A stretch of DNA of 46,935 nt from assembly GCA_017937845.1 (NCBI GenBank), contig JAGBCV010000031.1, positions 1-46,935 on the forward strand, given 5' to 3'. This DNA is from Clostridia bacterium. GTDB taxonomy: Bacteria > Bacillota > Clostridia > Oscillospirales > CAG-272. Of this stretch, positions 24,588 to 32,538 are shown piece after piece (position 1 is the first letter of the stretch; the number at the start of each line of letters is the position of its first letter). The notes below the pieces were generated by a model that made no database searches, had not been told where the DNA came from, and worked only from the letters and a program-made list of their open reading frames with translations. The translations under genes and the position numbers were made by a program.

Positions 24588-24812
24588 ATGATTGTATACA
24601 CGAAATTGTGGGAAACTATGAAAGCGTGCGGTATTTCACAATATAAATTGTTGCATGAATATCATGTTAGCGCAGGGCAACTTGATAGACTGCGTAAAAA
24701 TGGAAATGTCAACACCTATACGTTAAATACCTTGTGTAATATCTTAAATTGCAAGCTGGAAGATATTGCGGAATATATTCCTGACCAAGAAGAAAATAAG
24801 GAAATATCGTAG
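24588..24812 (+). CDS. Small Cro/CI-type helix-turn-helix protein
   Basis: 74 residues, almost wholly a helix-turn-helix (KLWETMKACGISQYKLLHEYHVSAGQLDRLRKNGNVNTYTLNTLCNILNC pattern over 6-55), ending in an acidic tail. It matches the small XRE proteins common in Clostridial genomes and mobile elements. GAAAGGA lies nine bases before the ATG at 24588. It is divergent from the DUF6809-like gene and may repress from the shared promoter region. Confidence 0.8.
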   Translation: MIVYTKLWETMKACGISQYKLLHEYHVSAGQLDRLRKNGNVNTYTLNTLCNILNCKLEDIAEYIPDQEENKEIS

Positions 24813-24818
24813 TACGCC

Positions 24819-24850
24819 GTTTTATCTAAAAGTTGACTTTTAGATAAAAC
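24819..24850. terminator. Strong hairpin after small XRE gene
   Basis: Perfect 14-bp arms GTTTTATCTAAAAG and complement around TTGA, starting just after the XRE stop. No long T-run follows on the plus strand, so it may be a repeat rather than a terminator. Confidence 0.5.
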
Positions 24851-24856
24851 AAGGTA

Positions 24857-24925
24857 GTAGGGGCGATTCACGAATCGCCCGTTTTCATGCGGTACATTTT
24901 CGGACGTGCAATGCACGCCCCTACA
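24857..24925. repeat. GTAGGGGCG palindromic intergenic repeat
   Basis: GTAGGGGCG at 24857 faces CGCCCCTAC at 24925, with GGCGATTCACGAATCGCC as an inner hairpin and a further GGGGGCGACCATCGGTCGTC stem just after. Similar ends occur near 29971, 34514 and 38223. Confidence 0.7.
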
Positions 24926-24985
24926 AAAGATGGCATTTTCTCATAAGTAGGGGGCGACCATCGGTCGTCCGATAAAATGGATGCC

Positions 24986-25010
24986 AAAAAGCACTCCGAA
25001 GAGTGCTTTT
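24986..25010 (-). terminator. Terminator of glycosyltransferase gene
   Basis: AAAAGCACTC/GAGTGCTTTT hairpin 36 bases downstream of the minus-strand glycosyltransferase stop. Confidence 0.7.
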
Positions 25011-25045
25011 GCATTGTTTCAAGATAGCATAGCGAGGGCATGATG

Positions 25046-27301
25046 TCAAGACAAAACCGCCCTCACTGCTTTCACCGTCTCCGCTTTCCGATGCTTCCAT
25101 TCTCTCAAAACTGCATCTTTATCATATTGCTTGCGTATCGTTTCATATCGTTTTTCTTTCAAAAAGTCCAAAAGAGCGACTTCGAGTACGGTATCATCAT
25201 TTTGACAAACGATACCGAGATCACCGACAAGTGCCTTTGCGGAAAGGGTTTCCGTGGTCAAGATCGGAAGTCCGAGCAGTTTTGCTTCTTCCAAAACGAG
25301 CGGTGCCGCCTCATGAAACGACGGTAAGAAGAAAAAGTCTGCCTGTTTCATATACGGATAGGGGTTTTCCACTGCGCCGTGGAATATAATACGCTCGGAA
25401 AGACCGTTTTCCATGACGGCTTTTTCGAGCTTTTCTCGTTCTGCGCCATCTCCCACGATATGCCAAACGAAAGAAGCCCCCTGCTTTTCACAGGCTTTCA
25501 TCATCGGTATACAGCGCAAAAGTCCCTTTTCAGCTTCCAATCGGCAAACGCTCAAAATCTTGATTTCCCCCGAAAGCGGAGAAATCACGGCTTCCGATTT
25601 TTGTAAAATATCCGCAGTATCGAGAAAGTTTCGTATGGTGAAGATATTGTTTTTTAAGTCCGGCATGACCGAAAGAAGCTGTTCTCCGACGGCGTCCGAA
25701 ACGGCACAAACGGCGTCAAATTTCCGATAAAGGGAACGATTATACGCATCGTTTCCACCGTATTTTGTGAAATCCGCGTGCAAAAACGTCACTTTTTTCG
25801 TACTTTTCGCGCCCCAAAGCGCACTTTCATTTGCCAAATTACAAAAGCTTTTTGCGCCCGACGGCTGACAAAAGGAGATAACGGCATCAAACGTACCGTG
25901 TTTTCCCGAAATCAATCGAAACGGCAAACGCTTGCCAAAAATTTTCGACCAAATCGCGCCGAGATAGCGAAAGAGCCTTGCACCGAGAGAGATCCCGTGA
26001 AGCTCTCCGCGGGAAAGCTCCGTTATCTTCATAAAATCGTTTGGCGCGATGCGATGAACGCCCTCGGGAATCTCCGCGGAGATCTCACCCTCGCGCATGG
26101 CAAGCAGAGAGATTTCGTAATACGGCATCATTTCGCGCAGAAATACGGTCAAAGCCTTGGCGATACCGCCCGTTTTCAGATTGCCGATGGTGATGAGAAG
26201 CGTCGGCTTTTCAGAGAGCTTCGCCGTTTTGCGTATGGCTTCGGCAAAGCATTTTTTGCCGTTTTCGACGTTGTAATAGGTATCAAAATACCCTTTGCAG
26301 ACGTTTTTCATCGTGTTTGCCAAGCGCGCTTTTTTCATATCGGAAAGGAGATATTCCACCGTTGGGTCTTCGATCCCGAGCGGATTTTTGGCATGTACGG
26401 CATGAAAATCACGGAGCGCGGATGAAAAAACGGGAATCACACCGCAGGAAAGATAGGACGAGAACTTAGTCGGCGTTGCCACGCGGTTGACGGGGATATC
26501 CTCGCGCAAAACAAAGCCGTATTTGATGCCTGCGAGTGCTTTCGAGAGCGTTTCGCCCTGATGATACGCGACCTCGAACCGTTGGATACCCATTTTTTGC
26601 AAATAAGCGCTTGCTTTTTCGGTTTCTTGCGTAAAAACGTAAAATTTGGTCGGGCTTTTGCTGTTTTCTTCGATTTTCCGATACAGCGCGACCGTTTCCG
26701 AAAAGCATTGCCAAGCGGAGAGCGAACCAACGTAAGCAAAGGTATTTTTCTGATATTTTTCGTCAAAAAATGCGTTTTCATGAATGGTCTTCTCCGAAAA
26801 GCAGGGAAAAATGACGCTTTTTTCCGAAAGAGGCAAACGATATTTTTTCTCGTAATGGCGTTGCATTTCCTCGGAAACGAGAAAGAGGAGCTTTGCCCGC
26901 TTGATGACGCGCTTTTCTATCATGGAAAGCAGCTTGAAGCGTAGCCATGAATGACCGCGCAGACAGGATTCCTCGGGAATGATGCCTTGAATCCAAAGCA
27001 TATGATTTCGATGACCGCGAAGCATATGGTAAAAGGTGATCGGAAATTCATTTGTGAGGATAAAATCCTCTTTTCGTACGGGTATCGACTTGTCATACGG
27101 CAAAAGCTCACCACCCGCAAGACGCACAGCATCATAAATGAGCGCCATATAATGGTCCGTGACCTCTGCTTCATGGATGTCATAATAAAAAAGCGGGCAA
27201 CGCCCGCCGGAAATTGCTCGCCTATCCAAGATTCTCTCTTTGACGGAAACAGCAAAACGGCGAGGTCGAGTTGAGCAATTTCTTAGCGCATTAAAAATCA
27301 T
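25046..27301 (-). CDS. Two-domain glycosyltransferase whose N-terminus is encoded by a repeat
   Basis: 751 residues with two GT-B-like halves. The first (about 38-375) includes YVGSLSAWQCFSETVALY and NRVATPTKFSSYLSCGVIPVF; the second (about 385-750) is a GT4-type retaining glycosyltransferase with ILSVCRLEAEKGLLRCIPM, WHIVGDGAEREKLEKAV and FFLPSFHEAAPLVLEEAKLLGLP. It probably builds surface polysaccharide at the membrane. There is no signal peptide. AAAGGA is six bases before the ATG at 27301. Residues about 7-37, rich in Arg, are encoded by a dispersed repeat also found at 29493-29586. No other polysaccharide gene is close by. Confidence 0.82.
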   Translation of the reverse strand: MIFNALRNCSTRPRRFAVSVKERILDRRAISGGRCPLFYYDIHEAEVTDHYMALIYDAVRLAGGELLPYDKSIPVRKEDFILTNEFPITFYHMLRGHRNHMLWIQGIIPEESCLRGHSWLRFKLLSMIEKRVIKRAKLLFLVSEEMQRHYEKKYRLPLSEKSVIFPCFSEKTIHENAFFDEKYQKNTFAYVGSLSAWQCFSETVALYRKIEENSKSPTKFYVFTQETEKASAYLQKMGIQRFEVAYHQGETLSKALAGIKYGFVLREDIPVNRVATPTKFSSYLSCGVIPVFSSALRDFHAVHAKNPLGIEDPTVEYLLSDMKKARLANTMKNVCKGYFDTYYNVENGKKCFAEAIRKTAKLSEKPTLLITIGNLKTGGIAKALTVFLREMMPYYEISLLAMREGEISAEIPEGVHRIAPNDFMKITELSRGELHGISLGARLFRYLGAIWSKIFGKRLPFRLISGKHGTFDAVISFCQPSGAKSFCNLANESALWGAKSTKKVTFLHADFTKYGGNDAYNRSLYRKFDAVCAVSDAVGEQLLSVMPDLKNNIFTIRNFLDTADILQKSEAVISPLSGEIKILSVCRLEAEKGLLRCIPMMKACEKQGASFVWHIVGDGAEREKLEKAVMENGLSERIIFHGAVENPYPYMKQADFFFLPSFHEAAPLVLEEAKLLGLPILTTETLSAKALVGDLGIVCQNDDTVLEVALLDFLKEKRYETIRKQYDKDAVLREWKHRKAETVKAVRAVLS
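27191..27284. repeat. Repeat D, copy 1, inside a gene start
   Basis: Opens with an AAGCGGGC-AACGCCCGC hairpin, then AAATTGCTCGCCTAT (arm at 27211-27219) and closes with TTGAGCAATTTCTTA (arm at 27273-27281). Copy 2 at 29493-29586 has the same parts in the same orientation. Here it lies within the 5-prime end of the glycosyltransferase gene. Confidence 0.8.
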
Positions 27302-27320
27302 GTGATGTCCTTTCTTTTAT

Positions 27321-28019
27321 TTATATCGCAAGCGTAACAGCCCCACCGTAATCAAAGAGCGGTCTTTCCGAAAGGCTGACGATTTTCACGCCGACCTCGG
27401 CAAAAAAGGCTTTCAATTCCGCATAAGACGGATAGGTTTCTACATTGCCGAAAAATCCGAGCGTGCTTTCGTCGAGCATAAGCGATGCCCCGCCGAGAAA
27501 TCCTGTGTCATATACCTCAATGCCGATGGGCTGCGGCGGCAAGAGTAGAGCGGGGATATTCGCGCTTTGAGCGGCTTTCACGATGCCGCGGTCAGCCGAA
27601 GCGATCCTGCCGCCTGCGATAACGGTCGAGCATTTCGCATAGCCCTGCTTGACGTTTGCGACGGTCTTTCCGTTTTCCTTCGCCCAAGAAAGCACCTCGT
27701 CCGATACGGCGTTTTCCTTTGCGAAAAGCATATCTCCGACCGAAAAGCAGTTGAGCGAAACGTCATTTGGGTAGAGCGCGCCGACCGCCTTTTCGGAGCA
27801 TAGAAACGGTACGCCGAGCTTCTCCAAGATCGTCTGCCCCTCTCGAAATTCGCGGTGGACGAAAATCCTGCCGAAAATCTGCGCCATCAGCATATCGGGA
27901 TGACGGCAGACGGGAAAGGGAAGCGACGCCAAGGGCGGAAGCGGGATACAAACGCCATATGCGGAAAGGGAAGCGCGGATTTCAAAAGGTGTTCCTTCGT
28001 TTATCAAAAAATATCGCAT
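27321..28019 (-). CDS. DUF6873-like GME-fold protein
   Basis: About 232 residues. Segments such as RHPDMLMAQIFGRIFVH, VIAGGRIASADRGIVKAA and GFLGGASLMLDEST follow the repeating beta-beta-alpha-beta units of the guanidino-group-modifying (GME) enzyme fold, as in DUF6873. The C-terminus GGAVTLAI lacks the catalytic Cys that active GME enzymes carry there, so catalysis is doubtful. Start 28019 has GGGAG eight bases upstream. It lies 19 bases before the glycosyltransferase in the same direction, so the two probably share a transcript. Confidence 0.65.
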   Translation of the reverse strand: MRYFLINEGTPFEIRASLSAYGVCIPLPPLASLPFPVCRHPDMLMAQIFGRIFVHREFREGQTILEKLGVPFLCSEKAVGALYPNDVSLNCFSVGDMLFAKENAVSDEVLSWAKENGKTVANVKQGYAKCSTVIAGGRIASADRGIVKAAQSANIPALLLPPQPIGIEVYDTGFLGGASLMLDESTLGFFGNVETYPSYAELKAFFAEVGVKIVSLSERPLFDYGGAVTLAI

Positions 28020-28061
28020 AAAAATTTCTCCCAAAAACAAGAGGATGCAAAAAACGCAAAA

Positions 28062-28087
28062 ACCCATTCCGAAAACGGAATGGGTTT
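28062..28087 (-). terminator. Terminator of rpmB
   Basis: AACCCATTCCG and CGGAATGGGTT pair around AAAA, between the L28 gene and the downstream minus-strand gene; a T-rich run follows on the minus strand. Confidence 0.8.
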
Positions 28088-28113
28088 CACTTTTTTAAGC
28101 AAATCTAAAAGAG

Positions 28114-28299
28114 TTACGCTCTTTCAACCTTGCCTGCACGCAGACAACGAGAGCAAACCGTTACAGTTTTGTGAGTATCGTCTACAACAGCACTTACCTT
28201 TCTGATGTTGGCTTTCCATGTTCTGCTTGTTTTACGGTTGGAGTGAGAAACATTGTTACCGAATGTTACACCTTTGCCGCAGCACATACATTTTGCCAT
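28114..28299 (-). CDS. rpmB: 50S ribosomal protein L28
   Basis: 61 residues beginning AKCMCCGKGVTFGNNVSHSN, with SNRKTSRTWKANIRKV in the middle and CSRCLRAGKVERA at the end. It is a structural protein of the large subunit. It has four zinc-ligand-like cysteines (CMCC and CSRC), so it is the zinc-containing form. The start at 28299 has GGGAGGT seven bases upstream. It is transcribed alone behind its own promoter. Confidence 0.97.
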   Translation of the reverse strand: MAKCMCCGKGVTFGNNVSHSNRKTSRTWKANIRKVSAVVDDTHKTVTVCSRCLRAGKVERA

Positions 28300-28335
28300 A
28301 TCCTGCACCTCCCTCGATTTTCTGAACTATTATCA

Positions 28336-28354
28336 ATAGGAGAAATTCTCCTAT
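28336..28354 (-). promoter_or_regulatory. Palindrome in the rpmB leader
   Basis: ATAGGAGAAATTCTCCTAT has 9-base perfect arms around one base. It lies in the transcribed leader, about ten bases after the -10 box and about 35 bases before the rpmB start, where it could be an operator or an RNA hairpin. Its AGGAG arm resembles a ribosome binding site. Confidence 0.5.
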
Positions 28355-28364
28355 GAGTTCATCT

Positions 28365-28393
28365 AATATACAGCGTTTCTCATTTTATCACAA
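28365..28393 (-). promoter_or_regulatory. Putative rpmB promoter
   Basis: On the minus strand TTGTGA (28388-28393), 17 bases, TATATT (28365-28370). Confidence 0.55.
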
Positions 28394-28454
28394 GAAAAGA
28401 AAAAAATCAATAGTTTTTTCATTTTTTTCTTGAAAAATCGCAGTTTTTTTCAAA

Positions 28455-29105
28455 TTATTTGGGCAAAAACGCTTCCAAACGATTGATTTTGAAGCCTTTC
28501 GCGGAAAAATTGGCTTCATATTCGGTCACGATGTTATCTTTTGCCCATTCGCTTGCGTGCAGATCGTAGGTTATATTTTCCATTTGATAGCCTGCGATCG
28601 GAAATTCTTCCAGCGAAAAATCAAAGAGGTCGCGGTTATCGGTCTTAAATTCGATCCTTCCGTTTTCCGCGAGGAGGTCTTTGAAGCTTTCGAGCATCGT
28701 GTGATAGGTAAGACGGCGCTTGGCGTGACGCGCCTTCGGCCACGGGTCGCTGAAGTTGAGATAAATGCGATGGAAACAATGCTTCGGGAAAAGCTTTCCG
28801 AGGTGGACGGCATCGCAATTTAAGAAGCGTACGTTTTGAATTTCGGCATCTCGGATCTTTTCCGCGGCAATGACCATCACGTCGCTGACCTTTTCCACCG
28901 CGAAAAAACCAATGTCGGGATGTTTTTGCGCCATACCTGTGATGAATGCGCCCTTTCCGCATCCGATCTCGATGCAAAAGGTTTTTTTATCGGGATAGAT
29001 TTCCGAAAGAGCAAATTCCGAAAGATTTTCCTTATCAAAGGGTAAAACGAGTTCTCCGCAAGCCGCTTTTCTGGCATCGCCGTTTTTTCTTTTTCTGACT
29101 CTCAT
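28455..29105 (-). CDS. trmB: tRNA (guanine-N7-)-methyltransferase
   Basis: 216 residues. It methylates G46 of tRNA variable loops using S-adenosylmethionine. The SAM-binding motif is IEIGCGKGAFI, and the family signature NFSDPWPKARHAKRRLTY is complete; the Asp in SDPWPK is catalytically important. The N-terminus MRVRKRKNGDARKAA is typical, supporting the ATG at 29105 with GGAG nine bases upstream rather than a longer reading. It is transcribed alone. Confidence 0.95.
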   Translation of the reverse strand: MRVRKRKNGDARKAACGELVLPFDKENLSEFALSEIYPDKKTFCIEIGCGKGAFITGMAQKHPDIGFFAVEKVSDVMVIAAEKIRDAEIQNVRFLNCDAVHLGKLFPKHCFHRIYLNFSDPWPKARHAKRRLTYHTMLESFKDLLAENGRIEFKTDNRDLFDFSLEEFPIAGYQMENITYDLHASEWAKDNIVTEYEANFSAKGFKINRLEAFLPK

Positions 29106-29274
29106 TTTTATATTCTCCATTGTGATTTTCATATTTGATATCTGTATCTTATCATAAAATCGAACGGATTTCAACAGAAAAATCAAAACGCAAACGGTTT
29201 TTTGTATAAAACGTGAAAATCGGGAAACAATACTTCATGTCAAGCTCTCAACAAAGAAAGGATGGTTTTTCGTT

Positions 29275-29493
29275 ATGCTCGACAGAATTGCACTTATTCT
29301 CGCCATTGTCGGCGGTCTGAACTGGGGTAGCATCGGTCTTTTTCAGTTTGATATCGTGGCGTGGCTTTTCGGCGGTCAGGATGCACTCCTGAGCCGTATT
29401 ATTTATACCGTGATCGCACTTGCGGCGGTTTGGTGTGTATCTCTCCTTTTCCGCGAACGCGATACGGATGAGATCACGGGAGAGGTTCGATAA
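29275..29493 (+). CDS. DUF378 membrane protein
   Basis: 72 residues with two hydrophobic helices (DRIALILAIVGGLNWGSIGL and IIYTVIALAAVWCVSLLF) joined by FQFDIVAWLFGGQDALLSR. This is the usual DUF378 pattern, a widespread small inner-membrane protein of unknown function. AAAGGA lies twelve bases before the ATG. The stop codon abuts a copy of repeat D. Confidence 0.88.
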   Translation: MLDRIALILAIVGGLNWGSIGLFQFDIVAWLFGGQDALLSRIIYTVIALAAVWCVSLLFRERDTDEITGEVR

Positions 29494-29586
29494 AGCGGGT
29501 ATCGCCCGCTGAAAATTGCTCGCTTATTTCAGTTTTGCCCATCTACAAATGCAGCGAAACGGCAAGGTCGATTTGAGCAATTTCTT
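29493..29586. repeat. Repeat D, copy 2
   Basis: Same layout as 27191-27284: AAGCGGGT-ATCGCCCGC hairpin, AAATTGCTCGCTTAT, a variable middle, then CGGCAAGGTCGATTTGAGCA. Non-coding here. Confidence 0.8.
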
Positions 29587-29601
29587 GGGATACAAGCAAA
29601 C

Positions 29602-29636
29602 ATGAGGACGAGAAAAGCTCTCGTCCTCATTTTTTG
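29602..29636. terminator. Hairpin with T-run
   Basis: TGAGGACGAG and CTCGTCCTCA pair around AAAAGCT and are followed by TTTTTTG on the plus strand. It ends transcription after DUF378 and lies at the stop of the small minus-strand XRE gene. Confidence 0.75.
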
Positions 29637-29830
29637 TAATATTCAACAAACAAATCATTTGGCGTACATTCCAAAATATCACAGATTGCTTTGAGATTTT
29701 CAAATTTGATTGCACTCGTTTCATTTTCCACAATCTTTTTGAAATTTTGATAACTTAAGCCTAATTGCATATAAAGCCAATATCTTGTGTTTCCTTTTTC
29801 TTTGAGTATTTCATCAATACGAAAATGCAC
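29627..29830 (-). CDS. Small XRE-type helix-turn-helix protein
   Basis: 67 residues, one helix-turn-helix domain (HFRIDEILKEKGNTRYWLYM, then LSYQNFKKIVENETSAIKFENLKAICDILE) of the YozG/Cro type. The start is GTG at 29830, six bases after GGGGAG. No partner gene is obvious. Such small regulators are common near mobile elements; the neighbouring repeats support that. Confidence 0.8.
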   Translation of the reverse strand: MHFRIDEILKEKGNTRYWLYMQLGLSYQNFKKIVENETSAIKFENLKAICDILECTPNDLFVEYYKK

Positions 29831-30190
29831 GGTAAACTCCCCTATACATTAGATATTGAGAAAATACAAAAATTTTTGGAGAGTTTAGATAATTATAATA
29901 TTGCACCGTAAAAAGAGAGAACGCCTACCGGAAATGGGTTCGGTATTTTACACAAATGAAATCATGCGGTAGGGGTCGGCGCCCACGACGACCCAAAAAT
30001 CAAAAAGTTAAATTGGGTTGTGTGGATTCCGAAATATATATAACAGACACATTTTCAACCCAAAATCATCGCATATTCACGGGTCATCGAAGGTGCCGAC
30101 CCCTACGATTGTGCAACTTTTTATTGCTATCTGTTTAAGATGTATTTGTCTTCACTCAGCGACCGCCCTTTTGGGGCGGTTTTTCTATGG
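29831..30190. other. Gap with palindromic repeat and terminator
   Basis: No gene is supported. The stretch holds an inverted repeat whose ends are GTAGGGGTCGGCGCCCACGA (from 29971) and its imperfect complement ending at 30105, followed by the hairpin ACCGCCC/GGGGCGGT with T-run at 30162-30185, which works as a plus-strand terminator just before the MarR promoter. Confidence 0.65.
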
Positions 30191-30206
30191 AAAAAAATCA
30201 GACCTC

Positions 30207-30250
30207 TTGACATTAAAAACAAAGAATGATATAATGTTAGGTATCTAACA
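30207..30250 (+). promoter_or_regulatory. Consensus promoter with overlapping palindromic operator
   Basis: TTGACA (30207-30212), 17 bases, TATAAT (30230-30235). The palindrome TGTTAGGTATCTAACA (30235-30250; 6-base arms) overlaps the last base of the -10 and covers the start site. It is the kind of site a MarR dimer binds, and a MarR gene is first in this operon. Confidence 0.85.
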
Positions 30251-30296
30251 AACTCTCGAAAAAACCAATATTGTCAAAGAGAAAGGAGCGATACCG

Positions 30297-30743
30297 ATGA
30301 ACCAAACTCCTCGCCTTGGATTTGAGATCAAAACCATTGCCAATCTCATCAAACGCGAGATCGACCATTATGAAGAAGAAACGTATGGAGAAAATATCAC
30401 GGGCACGAACCGCTATATTCTTCTGCATCTTGCTCATAATACCGACTGCGATATTTTTCAAAAGGATTTGGAGGAGGTCTTTTCGGTTCGCCGCTCCACG
30501 ATGTCTGCGATTCTTCTCAGAATGGAAGAGAAAGGACTTTTGAAAAGGACCTCTGTGGACTATGATGCCAGACTGAAAAAGATCATCTTGACCGAAAAGG
30601 GCGAACGCTTACATAAGCAAATGGAGCGTTCCGTCGATGCGATGGAGGAAAAGCTCATTACGGGAATTTCCGAAAAGGAGCAAGCGCTTCTTTTCGCGCT
30701 TTTGGAAAAGATGAAAAACAATTTGGAAAACGAGAAATCTTGA
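30297..30743 (+). CDS. MarR-family transcriptional regulator
   Basis: 148 residues with a winged helix (LEEVFSVRRSTMSAILLRMEEKGLLKRTSVDYDARLKKIILTEKG pattern, about 57-103) and long N- and C-terminal helices for dimerisation. The DxR turn and wing are typical. AAAGGAG precedes the ATG. It is followed by two ABC exporter genes, so it most likely represses its own operon at the palindrome over the promoter and releases on binding a toxic ligand. Confidence 0.92.
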   Translation: MNQTPRLGFEIKTIANLIKREIDHYEEETYGENITGTNRYILLHLAHNTDCDIFQKDLEEVFSVRRSTMSAILLRMEEKGLLKRTSVDYDARLKKIILTEKGERLHKQMERSVDAMEEKLITGISEKEQALLFALLEKMKNNLENEKS

Positions 30744-30789
30744 AAGAAAGGACCCATTTCTTTATGAATGGGAATGGAAAAAGCAATCT

Positions 30790-32538
30790 ATGATCAAAAT
30801 GATCAAACGGCTTGCGCAGTGTATCCGCGAATACAAAAAGCAAACTGCGCTCTCGCCGCTCTTCATTGCGCTTGAGGTCATCATTGAATGTATCATTCCG
30901 CTTGTTACCGCGGCGCTTGTCAATAGTATTCAAGCGGGCTGTGAGATGAACACCATTTTCAAATACGGCTTTATTCTCATCGGTCTTGCGATGGCTTCTC
31001 TTGCGTGCGGCGTGCTTTCGGGTTGGTTCTGCGCGACGGCGTCCTGTGGCTTTGCCAAAAATCTGCGCCGCGACCTTTATCATAAGGTTCAGGACTATTC
31101 CTTTGCTAACATCGATAAGTTTTCGACCTCCAGCCTTGTGACCCGTCTGACAACGGACGTAACGAACGTCCAGCAGGCGTTCATGATGCTCATTCGTATT
31201 GCGATCCGCGCGCCCTTTATGCTCATCTTTGCGCTCGTGATGGCATTCGTGCTCGGCGGACCTCTTGCCGTCGTCTATCTTGCGCTCGTGCCGTTCCTCG
31301 GCTTTGCCCTTTTCTCCATCTCGCGTAAGGTCATGCCGATCTTCCGCGGTGCTTTCCGCAAATACGATAAGCTGAACGAATCCGTTCAGGAAAATATCGA
31401 GGGCATTCGCGTCGTCAAATCCTTTGTCCGTGAAGATTTTGAAACGGATAAATTCAAACGCGCATCGGGCGACCTTGCAACCGATTTCACAAGAGCGGAA
31501 AAGATTCTTGCGCTCAATAACCCCATCATGCAGATCGCCATCAATACCTCGATGGTGCTCGTCTGCTTCTTCTCCTCGAAGATCATCATTTCCAATGGCG
31601 GTGTGGGCTTCAACGTCGGTAACTTTTCGAGCCTTCTTACTTACGGTATTCAGATCCTTTCCAACTGTATGATGCTTTCCATGGTATTCGTAACGCTTAC
31701 CATGTCCCTCGAATCCGCACGCCGTATCGTTGCGGTCCTCGATGAAGAAAGCACCATTCAAAATCCCGGCTCTCCCATCAAGGAGGTCAAGGACGGCAGC
31801 ATCGACTTCAATCATGTTACCTTCAAATATTCCGAATCGGCAGAGAAATCCGCGCTTTCGGATATCGATCTGCATATCCGCTCGGGTGAGACCATCGGTA
31901 TCATCGGCGGTACGGGCAGTTCCAAGACCTCTCTCGTGCAGATGATCCCCCGTCTTTACGATGCGACGGAGGGCTCTGTCAAGGTCGGCGGGGTGGACGT
32001 GCGCCGTTATGACATCGAAACGCTTCGCAACGAGGTTTCGATGGTATTGCAGAAAAACGTGCTTTTCTCGGGTACGATCAAAGAAAATCTCCGTTGGGGC
32101 GACCCCAATGCTTCCGACGAGGAGCTTGTCCGCATTTGTAAGCTTGCTTGCGCGGATGAATTTGTTTCGCAGTTCCCAAGTGGCTACGATACCTTCATCG
32201 AACGCGGCGGTACGAACGTTTCGGGCGGTCAGAAGCAGCGTCTTTGCATCGCGCGTGCGCTTCTCAAAAAGCCGAAGATCCTCATTCTTGACGACTCGAC
32301 CTCTGCGGTCGATACCAAGACCGACGCGATGATCCGCAAGGCGTTTCGCGAGGAGATCCCCGGCACGACCAAGATCATCATTGCACAGCGTATTTCTTCC
32401 GTGGAGGATGCCGACCGCATCATCGTTTTGGATGGCGGTAAGATCGACGGTATCGGTACACACGCGGAGCTTCTGAAAACAAACGCGATTTATCGCGAGG
32501 TTTATGAATCCCAGGTGAAAGGGGGAGATGACAAATGA
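30790..32538 (+). CDS. ABC exporter half-transporter with degenerate ATP site
   Basis: 582 residues: a six-helix exporter membrane domain (1-330), then a nucleotide-binding domain. The P-loop reads GGTGSSKTSL, where the usual GK is SK; the signature is VSGGQKQRLCIARAL, and Walker B is LILDDSTSAVD with Asp in place of the catalytic Glu. Relatives of the BmrC type have such a degenerate site and pair with a normal partner. It overlaps the next gene by four bases (ATGA). Its start codon has only a weak ribosome binding site. Confidence 0.92.
   Translation: MIKMIKRLAQCIREYKKQTALSPLFIALEVIIECIIPLVTAALVNSIQAGCEMNTIFKYGFILIGLAMASLACGVLSGWFCATASCGFAKNLRRDLYHKVQDYSFANIDKFSTSSLVTRLTTDVTNVQQAFMMLIRIAIRAPFMLIFALVMAFVLGGPLAVVYLALVPFLGFALFSISRKVMPIFRGAFRKYDKLNESVQENIEGIRVVKSFVREDFETDKFKRASGDLATDFTRAEKILALNNPIMQIAINTSMVLVCFFSSKIIISNGGVGFNVGNFSSLLTYGIQILSNCMMLSMVFVTLTMSLESARRIVAVLDEESTIQNPGSPIKEVKDGSIDFNHVTFKYSESAEKSALSDIDLHIRSGETIGIIGGTGSSKTSLVQMIPRLYDATEGSVKVGGVDVRRYDIETLRNEVSMVLQKNVLFSGTIKENLRWGDPNASDEELVRICKLACADEFVSQFPSGYDTFIERGGTNVSGGQKQRLCIARALLKKPKILILDDSTSAVDTKTDAMIRKAFREEIPGTTKIIIAQRISSVEDADRIIVLDGGKIDGIGTHAELLKTNAIYREVYESQVKGGDDK

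Noticed and set aside
24819..25010. CRISPR array
   Set aside because: Several short hairpins follow each other here, but they differ in sequence and there are no regular repeats or spacers, nor cas genes.
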